DNA of 64,000 nt, from positions 62,001-126,000 of the forward strand of contig CAVSSL010000012.1 in the NCBI GenBank assembly GCA_963730585.1. Reading direction: 5' to 3'. The notes beneath the pieces were generated by a model. That model was not told the origin of the DNA, made no database searches, and saw only the letters and a program-made list of their open reading frames with translations. Shown piece by piece: positions 34,652 through 43,424 of the stretch. Position numbers and translations under genes: made by a program. The DNA comes from Pedococcus_A sp963730585. GTDB taxonomy: Bacteria > Actinomycetota > Actinomycetes > Actinomycetales > Dermatophilaceae. Each line of letters begins with the position of its first letter. Positions within the stretch are counted from its first letter, which is position 1.

Positions 34652-35026
34652 TCAGCCAGCCGCCTCCATGTTCTTCGTGATCACGTCGATGGTCTGCTGC
34701 AGCAGATCGGTGGGGCTGAACTCCACCACCTCGGACCCTGCGTGGAGCACCGGCGTGTGGCCCGGTGGCACGAAGTACGCCTCACCGGCCTCGAACGTCT
34801 CGTCGCGGTCGCCGCGCTTGTAGGTGAGCTTGCCGCTGAGCACGTAGCCCCAGTGCGGCGACTGGCACTGGTTGTCGGGCAAGCCGGTGAAGAACGGTGC
34901 GAGGTCCGCGTCGGCGGTGTAGCGCTCGAAGGCGACGGTGTAGCCGCCCTCCATCTTCTCGACGTGACCCTCGTAGCCCTCTGCCTCGACGACCTCGGAC
35001 GCGCTGGCTTTCGACGCCTTCGGCAT
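34652..35026 (-). CDS. Cupin-domain protein
   Basis: A 124-residue single cupin: NQCQSPHWGYVLSGKLTYKRGDRDETFEAGEAYFVPPGHTPVLHAGSEVVEFSP. The HWG-x-V-LSG and PPGHTP positions hold the metal-binding histidines, with some standard ligands missing. Small cupins of this kind are usually sensors or small-molecule binders. AAGGAGG site, start ATG 35026. It is transcribed in the same direction as the SDR 67 bp downstream, and has its own DosR-like box 85 bp upstream. Confidence 0.8.
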   Translation of the reverse strand: MPKASKASASEVVEAEGYEGHVEKMEGGYTVAFERYTADADLAPFFTGLPDNQCQSPHWGYVLSGKLTYKRGDRDETFEAGEAYFVPPGHTPVLHAGSEVVEFSPTDLLQQTIDVITKNMEAAG

Positions 35027-35110
35027 GGCTCCTCCTTCGCTCGTGGGGAGCGCCAGCCGGCAAGGCGCCGCGGAGGCGCTCCTGCCATCGTGATCCCGAG
35101 GCAGGGGTGG

Positions 35111-35124
35111 TGGGCAATGGCCCA
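35111..35124. promoter_or_regulatory. DosR/DevR-like palindrome upstream of cupin gene
   Basis: GGTGGGC-AATG-GCCCACC (35109-35126) is a perfect 7-bp-arm palindrome. Its core TGGGCAATGGCCCA deviates symmetrically from the DosR consensus at its two outer positions. It lies 85 bp before the cupin start. Confidence 0.38.
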
Positions 35125-35165
35125 CCCGGGGCACCCCCGCCCCGAATGTCCGATTCGTCCCGAAC

Positions 35166-35199
35166 TTGCGCAACTTCTGAAGAGATTGCGTAACTTCTG
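35166..35199 (+). repeat. Pair of 14-bp direct repeats, 20-bp period, in promoter region
   Basis: TTGCGCAACTTCTG (35166-35179) and TTGCGTAACTTCTG (35186-35199) lie two helical turns apart, 65-98 bp before the LAFTG protein's ATG. The core TTGCGCAA is itself palindromic. It is AT-richer than the surroundings, and a TTGACC -35-like box follows near 35231. It looks like a double activator site. Confidence 0.55.
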
Positions 35200-35263
35200 C
35201 CCAGGTCTCCCGTTGAGGTGGTCACCGGACTTGACCAGTTCCTGACCCAGGGGAGACCAGACC

Positions 35264-36475
35264 ATGACTCGCACGCACGCTTCGCACCGCTTCTCGGCCC
35301 GCTCCGGCGCCACCCTCCTGACGGGGACCCGTCCCCTCGGGCGCGCCGCGCTCAGCTGCGGCCTCGCCGGCGCCCTCACCCTGGGAGCGGCCGGGGCCGC
35401 CCTCGCCGGCGAGCGCCCGGGTGCCGCCGGCGCCGGCGGCCAGGGTCGTGCGGCCGCAGAGCAGCAGCACCCGGCCGCGGCGGATCGCGGTGGCAACGGC
35501 TCGACCGGCTCCAGCGGCGCCGCCCAGTCGGGTGCGAAGGCGTCGAGCCGGCCGGAGGAGAAGCCGGCTCGGCCGGCCTCACAGGACTCCGGGGCCCAGC
35601 GTCCTTCCGGGACCCAGCGTTCGACGACTGCGCCCAGCCCGGCTCAGCGGCAGCGCCCGGCAGGCGCGACCTCGACCGCTCCGCAGCGCAGCCACGACCC
35701 GGCCGGCAACAACGGCACCATCAAGGTCGACGGCGCCGCGTGGGATGCCCGCGTCGACAACGAGCCGCACACCTCCTGCGCCTTCCGCGTGACCTTCTTC
35801 GGCTTCGACGAGGGCCAGACCGCCGACATCACCGTGACCGGCGTCGCGCCCACCGGCGGTGGCGTGCTGCTGCACGAGACGGCCGTCCCCACCAGTGATG
35901 ACGCGGCCGGTGGTGCCGCCCGCGACGCCGACGGCGCGACCCGCGTCTACACGGCGGACGACCTCGGCCTCGACGCGGTCACCCCGCACCCGCAGCAGGG
36001 CTACCACCTCAAGGTCGCGGTCGACTCGCTGGAGGCTCCCGGCGGCGCGAAGCAGAAGGTGCTCTGGCTCGAGCCCTGCGAGGAGCAGGCTCCCGTGACC
36101 CAGCCCGAGACCCAGCCCGAGACCCAGCCCGAGACCGGTGGGTTCCAGGAGGGTGCCGAGGGCCCGGCCGTCCCGGCGCCCGGCTCGCAGCCCCAGGGGC
36201 CCGCCGCCCCGCAGGTGCCGGGCTCCGCTGAGGCGGAGGCGCGCCCGGCTGCTCCGGCTGAAGCGGCCTACCGCGAGACGTCCGCACCGGCCGCGGACCG
36301 CGCGTCCTCGGTGGCGGCCCTGCGCGCGACCCAGCAGGCCAGCGCCCTGCCGACCCGCCTCGCCTTCACCGGTGCCGGCGGCCTGGCCCTGATGGCCCTG
36401 GTCGGTGCCGGTGCCGCCGCGGCCGGCACGGGACTCCAGGTGGCTCGTCGTCGCGCCAGCGGGCAGGCCGGCTGA
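35264..36475 (+). CDS. Secreted, Pro/Ala-rich cell-wall protein with LAFTG sorting signal
   Basis: A 403-residue exported protein. The N-terminal signal peptide includes ALSCGLAGALTLGAAGAALA (cleavage near ALA-GE). A low-complexity Ala/Gly/Ser/Pro region covers residues about 45-140. A conserved globular domain covers residues about 145-270 (NNGTIKVDGAAWDARVDNEPHTSCAFRVTFFGFDEGQ), with two cysteines that may form a disulfide. A second Pro/Gln/Glu-rich stalk with three TQPE repeats follows. The C-terminus is a LAFTG pentapeptide, a hydrophobic helix and an Arg-rich tail. LAXTG is the recognition signal of class E sortases, so the protein is probably covalently anchored. No sortase gene is nearby. 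Confidence 0.8.
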   Translation: MTRTHASHRFSARSGATLLTGTRPLGRAALSCGLAGALTLGAAGAALAGERPGAAGAGGQGRAAAEQQHPAAADRGGNGSTGSSGAAQSGAKASSRPEEKPARPASQDSGAQRPSGTQRSTTAPSPAQRQRPAGATSTAPQRSHDPAGNNGTIKVDGAAWDARVDNEPHTSCAFRVTFFGFDEGQTADITVTGVAPTGGGVLLHETAVPTSDDAAGGAARDADGATRVYTADDLGLDAVTPHPQQGYHLKVAVDSLEAPGGAKQKVLWLEPCEEQAPVTQPETQPETQPETGGFQEGAEGPAVPAPGSQPQGPAAPQVPGSAEAEARPAAPAEAAYRETSAPAADRASSVAALRATQQASALPTRLAFTGAGGLALMALVGAGAAAAGTGLQVARRRASGQAG

Positions 36476-36489
36476 CCCGTCCACGAACG

Positions 36490-36520
36490 CGGGGGTGGCG
36501 CCGAGACGGCGCCACCCCCG
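36490..36520 (+). terminator. Bidirectional hairpin terminator
   Basis: CGGGGGTGGCGCC (36490-36502), loop GAGAC, GGCGCCACCCCCG (36508-36520): 13 perfect pairs. It lies between the convergent LAFTG and ROK genes and can serve both. Confidence 0.88.
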
Positions 36521-36537
36521 TTGCGTGTCTCCCCGTT

Positions 36538-37702
36538 TCAGGAGCCAAGGAGGGTGTTGACCTGCTCCGGGTCGTAGACGTGCGAGACGACGAGCCGGAC
36601 CAGGCCCACCGTGGCGGCTTCCTCGCCGAGGGCGCCGACGCTGACGGTGACCTCGTCGGCGATGCGCGCGATGGTGTGGCGCTTGACCTGCTGGGAGACC
36701 TGCTGGGCGACGAGTGGGTGGCGGCCGAGGACGCCTCCCAGGACCACCCGGCTGGGGTTGACGAACTGCACCGTGTTGCTGAGGGTCCTGCCGAGGAGGG
36801 CCGCTGCCTCGCGCACCGCGGCGGTGACCTCCCGGTCGCCCGCGTCGAGTCGGGCGACGATGTCGTCGAGGGTGCGGACCCCCGTGCTTCGAAGGTCCCG
36901 CAGGAGCGCTCGACCGGACACGTACGCAGCCAGGCAGCCACGGCGCCCGCACCGACAGCGCGGGCCGTTGCTGCTGATGCGGATGTGCCCGATGTCGCCG
37001 GCCGCGCCGGAGGAGCCTCGCAGCGCGTGGCCGTCCACCACCACGCCGGAGCCGATGCCGGAGGCGTACTTCACGCCGAGCAGGATGTCGGAGCCTTCCG
37101 AGTCCGTCCCGGGGGCGTACTCGCCGATGGTGATCGCTCGCGCGTCGTTCTCCACGAAGATCGGCGCATGCCACCTGCTGGTGAAGTGGTCGGCGAGGGG
37201 GAAGTCCTCCCACCCCGGCATCGTGGTGGTCGGCCATCGGGTACCCGTCCCCGTCTGCACGGGTACCGGCAGGCCCATGCCGATGCCCACCACGTCGCAC
37301 CCCGGAAAACGTTGCAGCAGAGCGTCACTGCGCTTCCAACAGCTCTGGCACCAGCACCTCGGGCCGCTGGGTCACGTCGACGGGGAACACCTCGTGGGCC
37401 AAGGTCTCGGCGCCCAGTGAGCACACCGACAGGCGACAGTGGGTCTGGCCGATGTCGAGGATCAGCAGCACCCGGGTGCGGTCGTCGAAGCGCAGCACCT
37501 GGGCGGGTCGCCCGCCGGTCGAGGACAGCTGGCCGGCCTCGTAGACCAGGCCCGCGCGGGCCAGCTGGTCGAGTCGTTCCACCAGGGTCGTTCGCGACAT
37601 CCCGGTGAGCTCGAGCAGCTGGGCCCTGGTGGTGCCGTCGAGCGCCCTGATCAGGCGCAGCAGGTGGCCGGGTGACGTGCCCACCGTGGTCGTCACGGAC
37701 AT
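36538..37702 (-). pseudogene. ROK-family transcriptional regulator, frameshifted
   Basis: The ATG 37702 part encodes the winged helix (TTRAQLLELTGMSRTTLVERLDQLARAGLVYEAG) and the first lobe of the sugar-kinase fold, ending at TGA near 37325. The next frame resumes about SDALLQRFPGCDVVGIGMGLP and runs to 36538 with VENDARA, GDIGHIRI and the zinc motif CRCGRRGCLAAYVSG (C-x-C-G-x-x-G-C). One extra base in GAAGCGCAGTG (about 37326-37336) explains the break. If real it would leave the sugar operon without its regulator; if an error, this is a normal repressor of about 387 residues divergent from the operon. Confidence 0.85.
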
Positions 37703-37733
37703 GCGCAGCAGAACCTCCCCAATCGCTCAGACC

Positions 37734-37777
37734 TTGACAGTACCGACATCGGTGCCATTATGTTCAGCAATCGAACA
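37734..37777 (+). promoter_or_regulatory. Promoter and operator of the sugar/glycerate operon
   Basis: The -35 TTGACA (37734-37739) and -10 CATTAT (37756-37761) are separated by 16 bp. Immediately downstream, TGTTC-N7-GAACA (37761-37777) is a perfect inverted repeat overlapping the predicted start of transcription, as expected for a repressor. The divergent ROK regulator is the obvious candidate. The whole stretch is AT-rich for this sequence. Confidence 0.65.
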
Positions 37778-37835
37778 AAAGTCTTCCAAGCTGGACGCAA
37801 CCCCCCTAGAGCCCACAGTCGTAGGAGACCTCGCT

Positions 37836-39161
37836 ATGTCGGATTCCCTTTTCGCGCAGCCATTTTCGCGGCGCACGGCCCTGCAGCTGGGACTGGGTGC
37901 GGCCGCTCTTCCCTTCCTCGCCTCGTGTGCCGGAGCCAGCACCTCGGGCGGAGGTGACTTCACCTTCCTGTCCACCCAGTTCACGCCGGTCGAGGAGAAG
38001 CAGCGCTTCGAGAAGATCCTCGCCGACCACGTGAAGGACGTGAAGGTCTCCTACAACTCCATGGCCGTCGGCGACTTCACCACGCAGGTGAAGACGCAGG
38101 TGTCCGCAGGCAAGGTCGGTCTCGGCATGGTCGGCGGCCTGCACGGTGACCTCGCCCCGCTCGCCGACAACCTGGAGGACGTCAGCGACCTGGCGGGAGA
38201 GATGTCCGGGGCCGGCATCCCCGACGAGCTCTGGGACCTCAGCAAGCTGGGAGGCGGCCAGAACAAGTACATCCCCTGGATGCAGGCGACCTACGTCATC
38301 GCCGCGAACAAGGCGGCCCTCGAGCACCTGCCCTCCGGGGCCGACGTCAACAGCCTGACGTACGACCAGTACCTCGACTGGGCCATCGCGGGCCGGAAGG
38401 CCACGGGCAAGCCGATCCTGGGTTTCCCCGCGGGCTCCAAGGGCCTGTACCACCGCTGGTTCCAGGGGTTCCTCCTCCCGAGCTTCACCGGCGGTCTCAT
38501 CACGACCTTCACCTCCGCCGAGGCGGTCGACGCCTGGAAGTACATGGCCGAGCTCTGGAAGAACATGAACCCGGCCTCGACCAACTACGACAACCTGCAG
38601 GAGCCCATGGCGCGTGGCGAGGTGCTCGTCGGGTGGGACCACGTCGCCCGGCTCGTGGACGCCCCGAAGGACAAGCCCGACGACTGGGTCATGGCGCCGG
38701 CGCCGACCGGCCCCAAGGGCCTCGGGTACATGCTCGTGGTCGCCGGCTACGGCGTCCCCAAGGGCGCCGACAAGGAGAAGGCCGCCACCGTGATCAAGGC
38801 GCTGAGCAAGCCCGAGACCCAGATCGAGGTCCTGCGGCAGAACGCCTTCTTCCCCGTCGTCGAGGCCACGGTGCCCGACGACCTGCCGCCGGCGGTCAAG
38901 CTCGAGTCCACCGCCGTGAAGGCCACCCAGGAGTCCTCCAAGGCGATCATCTCCCTGCCGCCGGTGGGGCTCGGGGCCAAGGACGGCGAGGTCTCTCAGG
39001 TCTTCAAGGACTGCTTCACCCAGATCTGCAAGGAGGGCAAGGACCCCGCCAAGGTGCTCGCGGCCCAGGCCAAGACCCTCCAGAGCATCCTCGACGAGGC
39101 CAAGGTGCCCTGCTGGGCGCCGGACCCGGTGACGGCGGGCGAGACCTGCAAGGTGGGCTGA
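37836..39161 (+). CDS. ABC transporter substrate-binding lipoprotein (carbohydrate type)
   Basis: A 441-residue family 1 extracellular binding protein. The N-terminus has a twin-arginine-like SRRTALQLGLG, a hydrophobic core and a lipobox LASC, so it is exported and lipid-anchored. The mature part follows the CUT1 sugar-binding layout: DFTFLSTQFTPVEEKQRFEKIL, KYIPWMQATYVIAANKAALEHL, GEVLVGWDHVARLVDAPKD and GYGVPKGADKEKAATVIKAL. It is the first gene of the operon, with a GGAG site and ATG 37836. From the downstream hydrolase and glycerate kinase, the ligand is inferred to be a glycosylglycerate. Confidence 0.9.
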   Translation: MSDSLFAQPFSRRTALQLGLGAAALPFLASCAGASTSGGGDFTFLSTQFTPVEEKQRFEKILADHVKDVKVSYNSMAVGDFTTQVKTQVSAGKVGLGMVGGLHGDLAPLADNLEDVSDLAGEMSGAGIPDELWDLSKLGGGQNKYIPWMQATYVIAANKAALEHLPSGADVNSLTYDQYLDWAIAGRKATGKPILGFPAGSKGLYHRWFQGFLLPSFTGGLITTFTSAEAVDAWKYMAELWKNMNPASTNYDNLQEPMARGEVLVGWDHVARLVDAPKDKPDDWVMAPAPTGPKGLGYMLVVAGYGVPKGADKEKAATVIKALSKPETQIEVLRQNAFFPVVEATVPDDLPPAVKLESTAVKATQESSKAIISLPPVGLGAKDGEVSQVFKDCFTQICKEGKDPAKVLAAQAKTLQSILDEAKVPCWAPDPVTAGETCKVG

Positions 39162-39162
39162 G

Positions 39163-40035
39163 GTGTCCGCCCCCGCAACCGGCGCGAGGCGCACGGGAAG
39201 GGTGCCCCCGGCATACCTGCTGATCGCACCCTCGGTCGTCTTCATGGCGCTGCTCTTCGGGTGGCCCATGATTGCCGGCATCCAGCAGGCGTTCGTCGGC
39301 CCCGACGGCCCCACCACCGCCTACGTGCAGCGGATGACGAACGACCCGGCGTTCTGGTCGGCGGTGCGCAACACCCTGCTGCTCATCGTCGTGCTGCTGC
39401 CGCTGCAGTTCCTCCTGGCGCTGGTCATGGCGTTCCTGCTGCAGGCCAGGCCCCGCGGGCACGCCTTCTACTTCTACCTGTGGGCGATCCCCCTCGCCGT
39501 GTCCGACCTCGCGGCCGGCCTGGTGTGGCTCTCCATCTTCACCGACCGCGGTTACCTGAACTCGCTGCTCGACATCCTCGGCCTGGGCACCGTCTCCTGG
39601 CTCTCGTACGAGAACTACGGGTCGATGTTCGTCGCCATCCTCGTGGCCGAGCTGTGGCGCGCGACGTCGCTGGTCCTGGTGATCGTGATCTCCGGCATGC
39701 AAGGGATCCCCAAGGACTACGACGAGGCCGCGAACGTGTTCGGCGCCTCCTACCTCCAACGCCTCCGGCACGTTTGGCTGCCGCTGCTCAAGCCCAGCCT
39801 GCAGGTGGCGCTCATCCTGCGGACCATCCTGGCGTTCCAGACCTTCGCCGTGGCCCAGGCCCTGACCGGTCAGGACTTCCCGGTGCTCGTGGGGGAGACG
39901 TACCGGTGGTACACCGCCCTGCAGAACCCCAACGTGGCCTCCGCGATCGCGATGGTCGTCATGGCCGTGTCCATGGTCACCGCCGTGATCTACCTCAAGA
40001 CCTTGAAGGACAGCTCGGCCGGGGGGCGGTCGTGA
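39163..40035 (+). CDS. ABC sugar transporter permease (MalF/UgpA type)
   Basis: A 290-residue permease with six helices. The EAA loop near residues 185-205 reads GIPKDYDEAANVFGASYLQRLRHVWLPLLKP (E-A-A---G---------P-L-P pattern). Start GTG follows the lipoprotein stop by one base; the stop overlaps the next GTG. CUT1 family. Confidence 0.93.
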   Translation: MSAPATGARRTGRVPPAYLLIAPSVVFMALLFGWPMIAGIQQAFVGPDGPTTAYVQRMTNDPAFWSAVRNTLLLIVVLLPLQFLLALVMAFLLQARPRGHAFYFYLWAIPLAVSDLAAGLVWLSIFTDRGYLNSLLDILGLGTVSWLSYENYGSMFVAILVAELWRATSLVLVIVISGMQGIPKDYDEAANVFGASYLQRLRHVWLPLLKPSLQVALILRTILAFQTFAVAQALTGQDFPVLVGETYRWYTALQNPNVASAIAMVVMAVSMVTAVIYLKTLKDSSAGGRS

Positions 40036-40931
40036 CCAGCACACCCGGCACCGCCCGCCCACGTCCGGCCACGGCCCCGCCGGAGGCCCGGCCGCGGCTC
40101 ACGGTCGACACCGCACCGCTGCGCGCCCTGCGCCGGCGGAGGATCCTGGTCCAGGTCGCCTGCGTGGCCGTGACGGCCTTCATGGCCATACCCGTCTACC
40201 TCATCGCGTTGGCGGCGTTCTCCTCGCGGTCAGCCCTCAACGAGTTCCCGCTCAGCTTCCTGCCGACGTCCTTCTCCACCGAGACCATGAGCACGTTCCT
40301 CAGCTCGACCGGTGTGCTGGCGGGCCTCGTCAACTCGATCATGGTCGGCCTGATGACCCTGGTGGTGTCCTTCCTCATCGGTGTGCCGGCGGGGTACGCC
40401 ATCGCCCGGTTCGCCTTCCGCGGCCGCGACAACTACCAGCTCTTCCTGCTGTTCACCCGGGCGCTGCCGATCGTCGTGCTGTCGGTGCCGCTGGCCCAGC
40501 TCTTCCTCAGCACGGGCGTCTACGACACACCGCTGGCCGTGACGCTGCTGCACAGCGCCCTGGCCCTCCCGACGACGATCCTGCTGACCTCGGCGGTGTT
40601 CCTCGCCGTCCCGGTCGACGCGGAGGAGGCGGCTCGGATCTTCGGCTGCACCCCGGTCGGAGCCTTCACCCGGGTGGTGCTGCCGCTGGCGCTGCCCGGC
40701 ATCGCGGCCGCCTCGATCTTCACGTTCGTGATGAGCTGGAACGAGGTGCTCGGCGCGACCATCCTCACGCTGAACCAGCGCACGCTCCCGGCGCAGGTGC
40801 TGTCCTCCCTCGCCGACTCACCGTTGGCCTACCGCTTCGCCGGCGGCTTCTTCCTCATCATCCCGGCCATCGTCTTCATCGCTGTGATGCGCCGGTACCT
40901 GCTCAACATGTGGGGCACGACGATCCGATGA
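40032..40931 (+). CDS. ABC sugar transporter permease (MalG/UgpE type)
   Basis: A 299-residue second permease. A 40-residue Pro/Arg-rich N-terminal tail precedes six helices. The EAA loop reads VPVDAEEAARIFGCTPVGAFTRVVLPLALPG. GTG 40032 overlaps the previous stop (GTGA). Together with the upstream permease it forms the membrane part of the importer. Confidence 0.93.
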   Translation: MTSTPGTARPRPATAPPEARPRLTVDTAPLRALRRRRILVQVACVAVTAFMAIPVYLIALAAFSSRSALNEFPLSFLPTSFSTETMSTFLSSTGVLAGLVNSIMVGLMTLVVSFLIGVPAGYAIARFAFRGRDNYQLFLLFTRALPIVVLSVPLAQLFLSTGVYDTPLAVTLLHSALALPTTILLTSAVFLAVPVDAEEAARIFGCTPVGAFTRVVLPLALPGIAAASIFTFVMSWNEVLGATILTLNQRTLPAQVLSSLADSPLAYRFAGGFFLIIPAIVFIAVMRRYLLNMWGTTIR

Positions 40932-40970
40932 CCACGCCGAATCCGCACCGGACGAAAGCGAGCCGCCGCC

Positions 40971-42050
40971 ATGGCTGAGATCACCATCCAGAACCTCGCC
41001 AAGACCTACCCGGGGTCGACCGAACGAGCGACCAACGACGTGTCCCTGCACGTCGACGACGGCGAGTTCATGGTGCTGCTGGGACCCTCCGGCTGCGGCA
41101 AGACGACACTGCTGCGCATGGTCGCCGGCCTGGAGCTCCCCGACGAGGGGTCCATCCACATCGGTGGGCGCGACGTCACCTACCTGCCGCCGAACAAGCG
41201 GAACCTGTCGATGGTGTTCCAGTCGTATGCCGTGTTCCCCCACCGCCGGGTGCGCTCCAACATCGCCTTCGGGCTGGCGATGGCGAAGGTGCCCAAGGCC
41301 GAGATCGAGCGGAAGGTCGCGTGGGCGGCGGACCTCCTTCAGCTCGGCCCCTACCTCGACCGCTTCCCGGCCCAGCTCTCCGGCGGCCAGCGCCAGCGGG
41401 TCGCGGTCGCACGAGCCATCGTGATGGACGCCGACGTGCTGCTGATGGACGAGCCGCTGTCGAACCTCGACGCGCTGCTGCGGCTGGGCTTCCGCGCCGA
41501 GCTGAAGCGCATCGTCGAGCAGATCGGCACCACCACGCTGTACGTCACCCACGACCAGGTGGAGGCGCTCTCGCTCGGCGACCGGATCGCCGTGATGAGG
41601 ACCGGGCAGATCGCCCAGCTCGGCCAGCCGATCGAGGTCTACGACCGCCCGGCCGACACCTTCGTCGGCGGGTTCATCGGGTCGCCTCCCATGAACTTCC
41701 TCGACGCGAGGGCCGACACCGGCGTCGACGGCGGCACCCTCACCGTGGGCGACGCCAAGGTGCCCGGCCCCGCGGGGCTGCCCGACGGCCCCGTGCGTCT
41801 CGGGATCCGCGCCGAGGCGATCTCCGTGGTGGACGCTCAGACCGAGGGCGCCGTGCCGGCGCGTGTCGACGTCGTCGAGCCACTCGGCGCAGCCACCCTG
41901 CTGACGGTCCACGTCGGTGAGCAGGAGCTGAAGGTGCAGGTGCCACCGGAGATGGAGGTCGCGCCCAGCCAGACGGTGCACCTCGCCTTCGCCCCTCGCG
42001 CGATGCGGCTGTACGACCCCGAGACCGGGATGGGGCTGGACCTGCGATGA
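40971..42050 (+). CDS. ABC sugar transporter ATP-binding protein (UgpC/MsmK type)
   Basis: A 359-residue ATPase. It has Walker A GPSGCGKTT, the Q-loop (MVFQSYAVFPHRRV), signature LSGGQRQRVAVARAI, Walker B LLMDEPLSNLD, the switch TLYVTHDQVEALSLGDRI and a C-terminal TOBE domain (residues about 240-355). The presence of the ATPase inside the operon shows the importer is self-sufficient rather than relying on a shared MsiK. Confidence 0.95.
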   Translation: MAEITIQNLAKTYPGSTERATNDVSLHVDDGEFMVLLGPSGCGKTTLLRMVAGLELPDEGSIHIGGRDVTYLPPNKRNLSMVFQSYAVFPHRRVRSNIAFGLAMAKVPKAEIERKVAWAADLLQLGPYLDRFPAQLSGGQRQRVAVARAIVMDADVLLMDEPLSNLDALLRLGFRAELKRIVEQIGTTTLYVTHDQVEALSLGDRIAVMRTGQIAQLGQPIEVYDRPADTFVGGFIGSPPMNFLDARADTGVDGGTLTVGDAKVPGPAGLPDGPVRLGIRAEAISVVDAQTEGAVPARVDVVEPLGAATLLTVHVGEQELKVQVPPEMEVAPSQTVHLAFAPRAMRLYDPETGMGLDLR

Positions 42051-43424
42051 GTGACCGGACCACGGACCACGACCACGGACCAGACCACGGGCCCGACCAC
42101 GGACCTCCGCCTCGACGAGATCGACCGGGCCGCACGGCGGGTCCTGGCGCAGAACGACCTCGGGACGATGGTGGCGGCCGCGCCCAGGCTCTACCCCCAC
42201 CAGTGGTCGTGGGACGCCGCCTTCATCTCGGTGGGCCTGGCCCGCGTCTCCGTCCCCCGGGCGCTGACCGAGCTGCGCAGCCTGCTGGCGGCCCAGTGGA
42301 GCACCGGGATGATCCCCCACATCGTGTTCTCGCCCGGGACGAGCTACTTCCCGGGACCGGACGTGTGGGGCACGGACCGGGCCGCTGCCAAGCCGGCGGG
42401 CGTGGAGACGAGCGGAATCTGCCAGCCGCCCGTCCACGCCATCGCGCTCGCCCGGATCCTGCAGATCGCCGCCGCGGAGGGTGGACCGGCGCACGAGGAG
42501 GCGAGGGCCTTCGCCACGGAGGCCCTGCCGAAGCTGGCGGCCTGGCACCGGTGGCTGGCCACGGCACGCGACCCCGACGGCCAGGGACTGGTGCAGATCC
42601 ACCACGGCTGGGAGTCGGGGATGGACAACTCCCCACGGTGGGACGCCGCCTACGCCGCGATCACGGTCGCCCAGGAGCAGGAGCTGCGACGTCACGACAC
42701 CGCGCTGGTCGCCGACGTCTCCGAACGGCCCTCGGACAGCGAGTACCAGCGCTACCTGCACCTGGTGGCTCAGATGCGCTCGGTCGACTACGACGACGAC
42801 CGCATCGGCCAGGTCATCGACTTCCGCGTCGGAGACGTGTTCATGACCGCGATCCTCGCGGTCGCCGCAGAAGAGCTCACCACTGTCGGGCGAGACCTGG
42901 GACTCGGAGAGGAGGTTGCCGACCAGGAGGACATCGCAGCAAGGGCACGAGCAGCCGTGCTCGCCAGCGTCTCGCCCGACAGCGGTCTCTGCCGTGACTG
43001 GGACGCCCGCGCCGGATCGTGGACCGACGCGGAGTCGCTCGCCTCGTTCTCGGTGTTGCTGTGCGGCGGTGACGAGGCGGTCTACGCCCGCCAGCGGGAG
43101 ACCATCACCGGCCCGCGCTGGGCGGGTCACCCCCGGCTGCGGTTCGCCCTGCCACCGACCCTCTCGCCCGACGACCCGGGGTTCCGTCCGCGCACCTACT
43201 GGCGGGGACCGATCTGGCCGGTCATGAACTGGCTGTTCTGGTGGGCCCTCGAGCGCCACGGCGACCAGGAGCTGGCGGACCGGTGGCGGTCAGCGGGCCT
43301 GGCGCAGCTCGGCGACCTGGCCTGCGGCGAGTACTACGAACCCTTCACAGGGGAGCCGCTCGGCAGCCACGACCAGTCGTGGAGTGCGGCGGCCGCCCTG
43401 GACTGGATCGCCACCAGCCGATGA
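42051..43424 (+). CDS. GH63-like glycoside hydrolase (glucosylglycerate/mannosylglycerate hydrolase type)
   Basis: A 457-residue (alpha/alpha)6-barrel enzyme of the MGH1/GH63 group. Visible signatures: YPHQWSWDAAFISVGLARV (Trp54, Asp55), ETSGICQPPVHA, HHGWESGMDNSPRWD (Asp192) and CGEYYEPFTGEPLGSHDQSWSAA (Glu430). Asp192 and Glu430 are offset by about 10-11 from the catalytic Asp182/Glu419 that I recall for the Mycobacterium hassiacum glucosylglycerate hydrolase, whose length is similar. Expected reaction: glucosyl- or mannosylglycerate to hexose plus D-glycerate, in the cytosol after import. GTG 42051 directly follows the ATPase stop; the glycerate kinase three genes on supports the assignment. 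Confidence 0.82.
   Translation: MTGPRTTTTDQTTGPTTDLRLDEIDRAARRVLAQNDLGTMVAAAPRLYPHQWSWDAAFISVGLARVSVPRALTELRSLLAAQWSTGMIPHIVFSPGTSYFPGPDVWGTDRAAAKPAGVETSGICQPPVHAIALARILQIAAAEGGPAHEEARAFATEALPKLAAWHRWLATARDPDGQGLVQIHHGWESGMDNSPRWDAAYAAITVAQEQELRRHDTALVADVSERPSDSEYQRYLHLVAQMRSVDYDDDRIGQVIDFRVGDVFMTAILAVAAEELTTVGRDLGLGEEVADQEDIAARARAAVLASVSPDSGLCRDWDARAGSWTDAESLASFSVLLCGGDEAVYARQRETITGPRWAGHPRLRFALPPTLSPDDPGFRPRTYWRGPIWPVMNWLFWWALERHGDQELADRWRSAGLAQLGDLACGEYYEPFTGEPLGSHDQSWSAAAALDWIATSR

Noticed and set aside
42047..42997. Alternative ORF overlapping the start of the glycoside hydrolase
   Set aside because: Low-complexity Arg/Gly/Pro translation in the +1 frame; the hydrolase frame has all conserved motifs.
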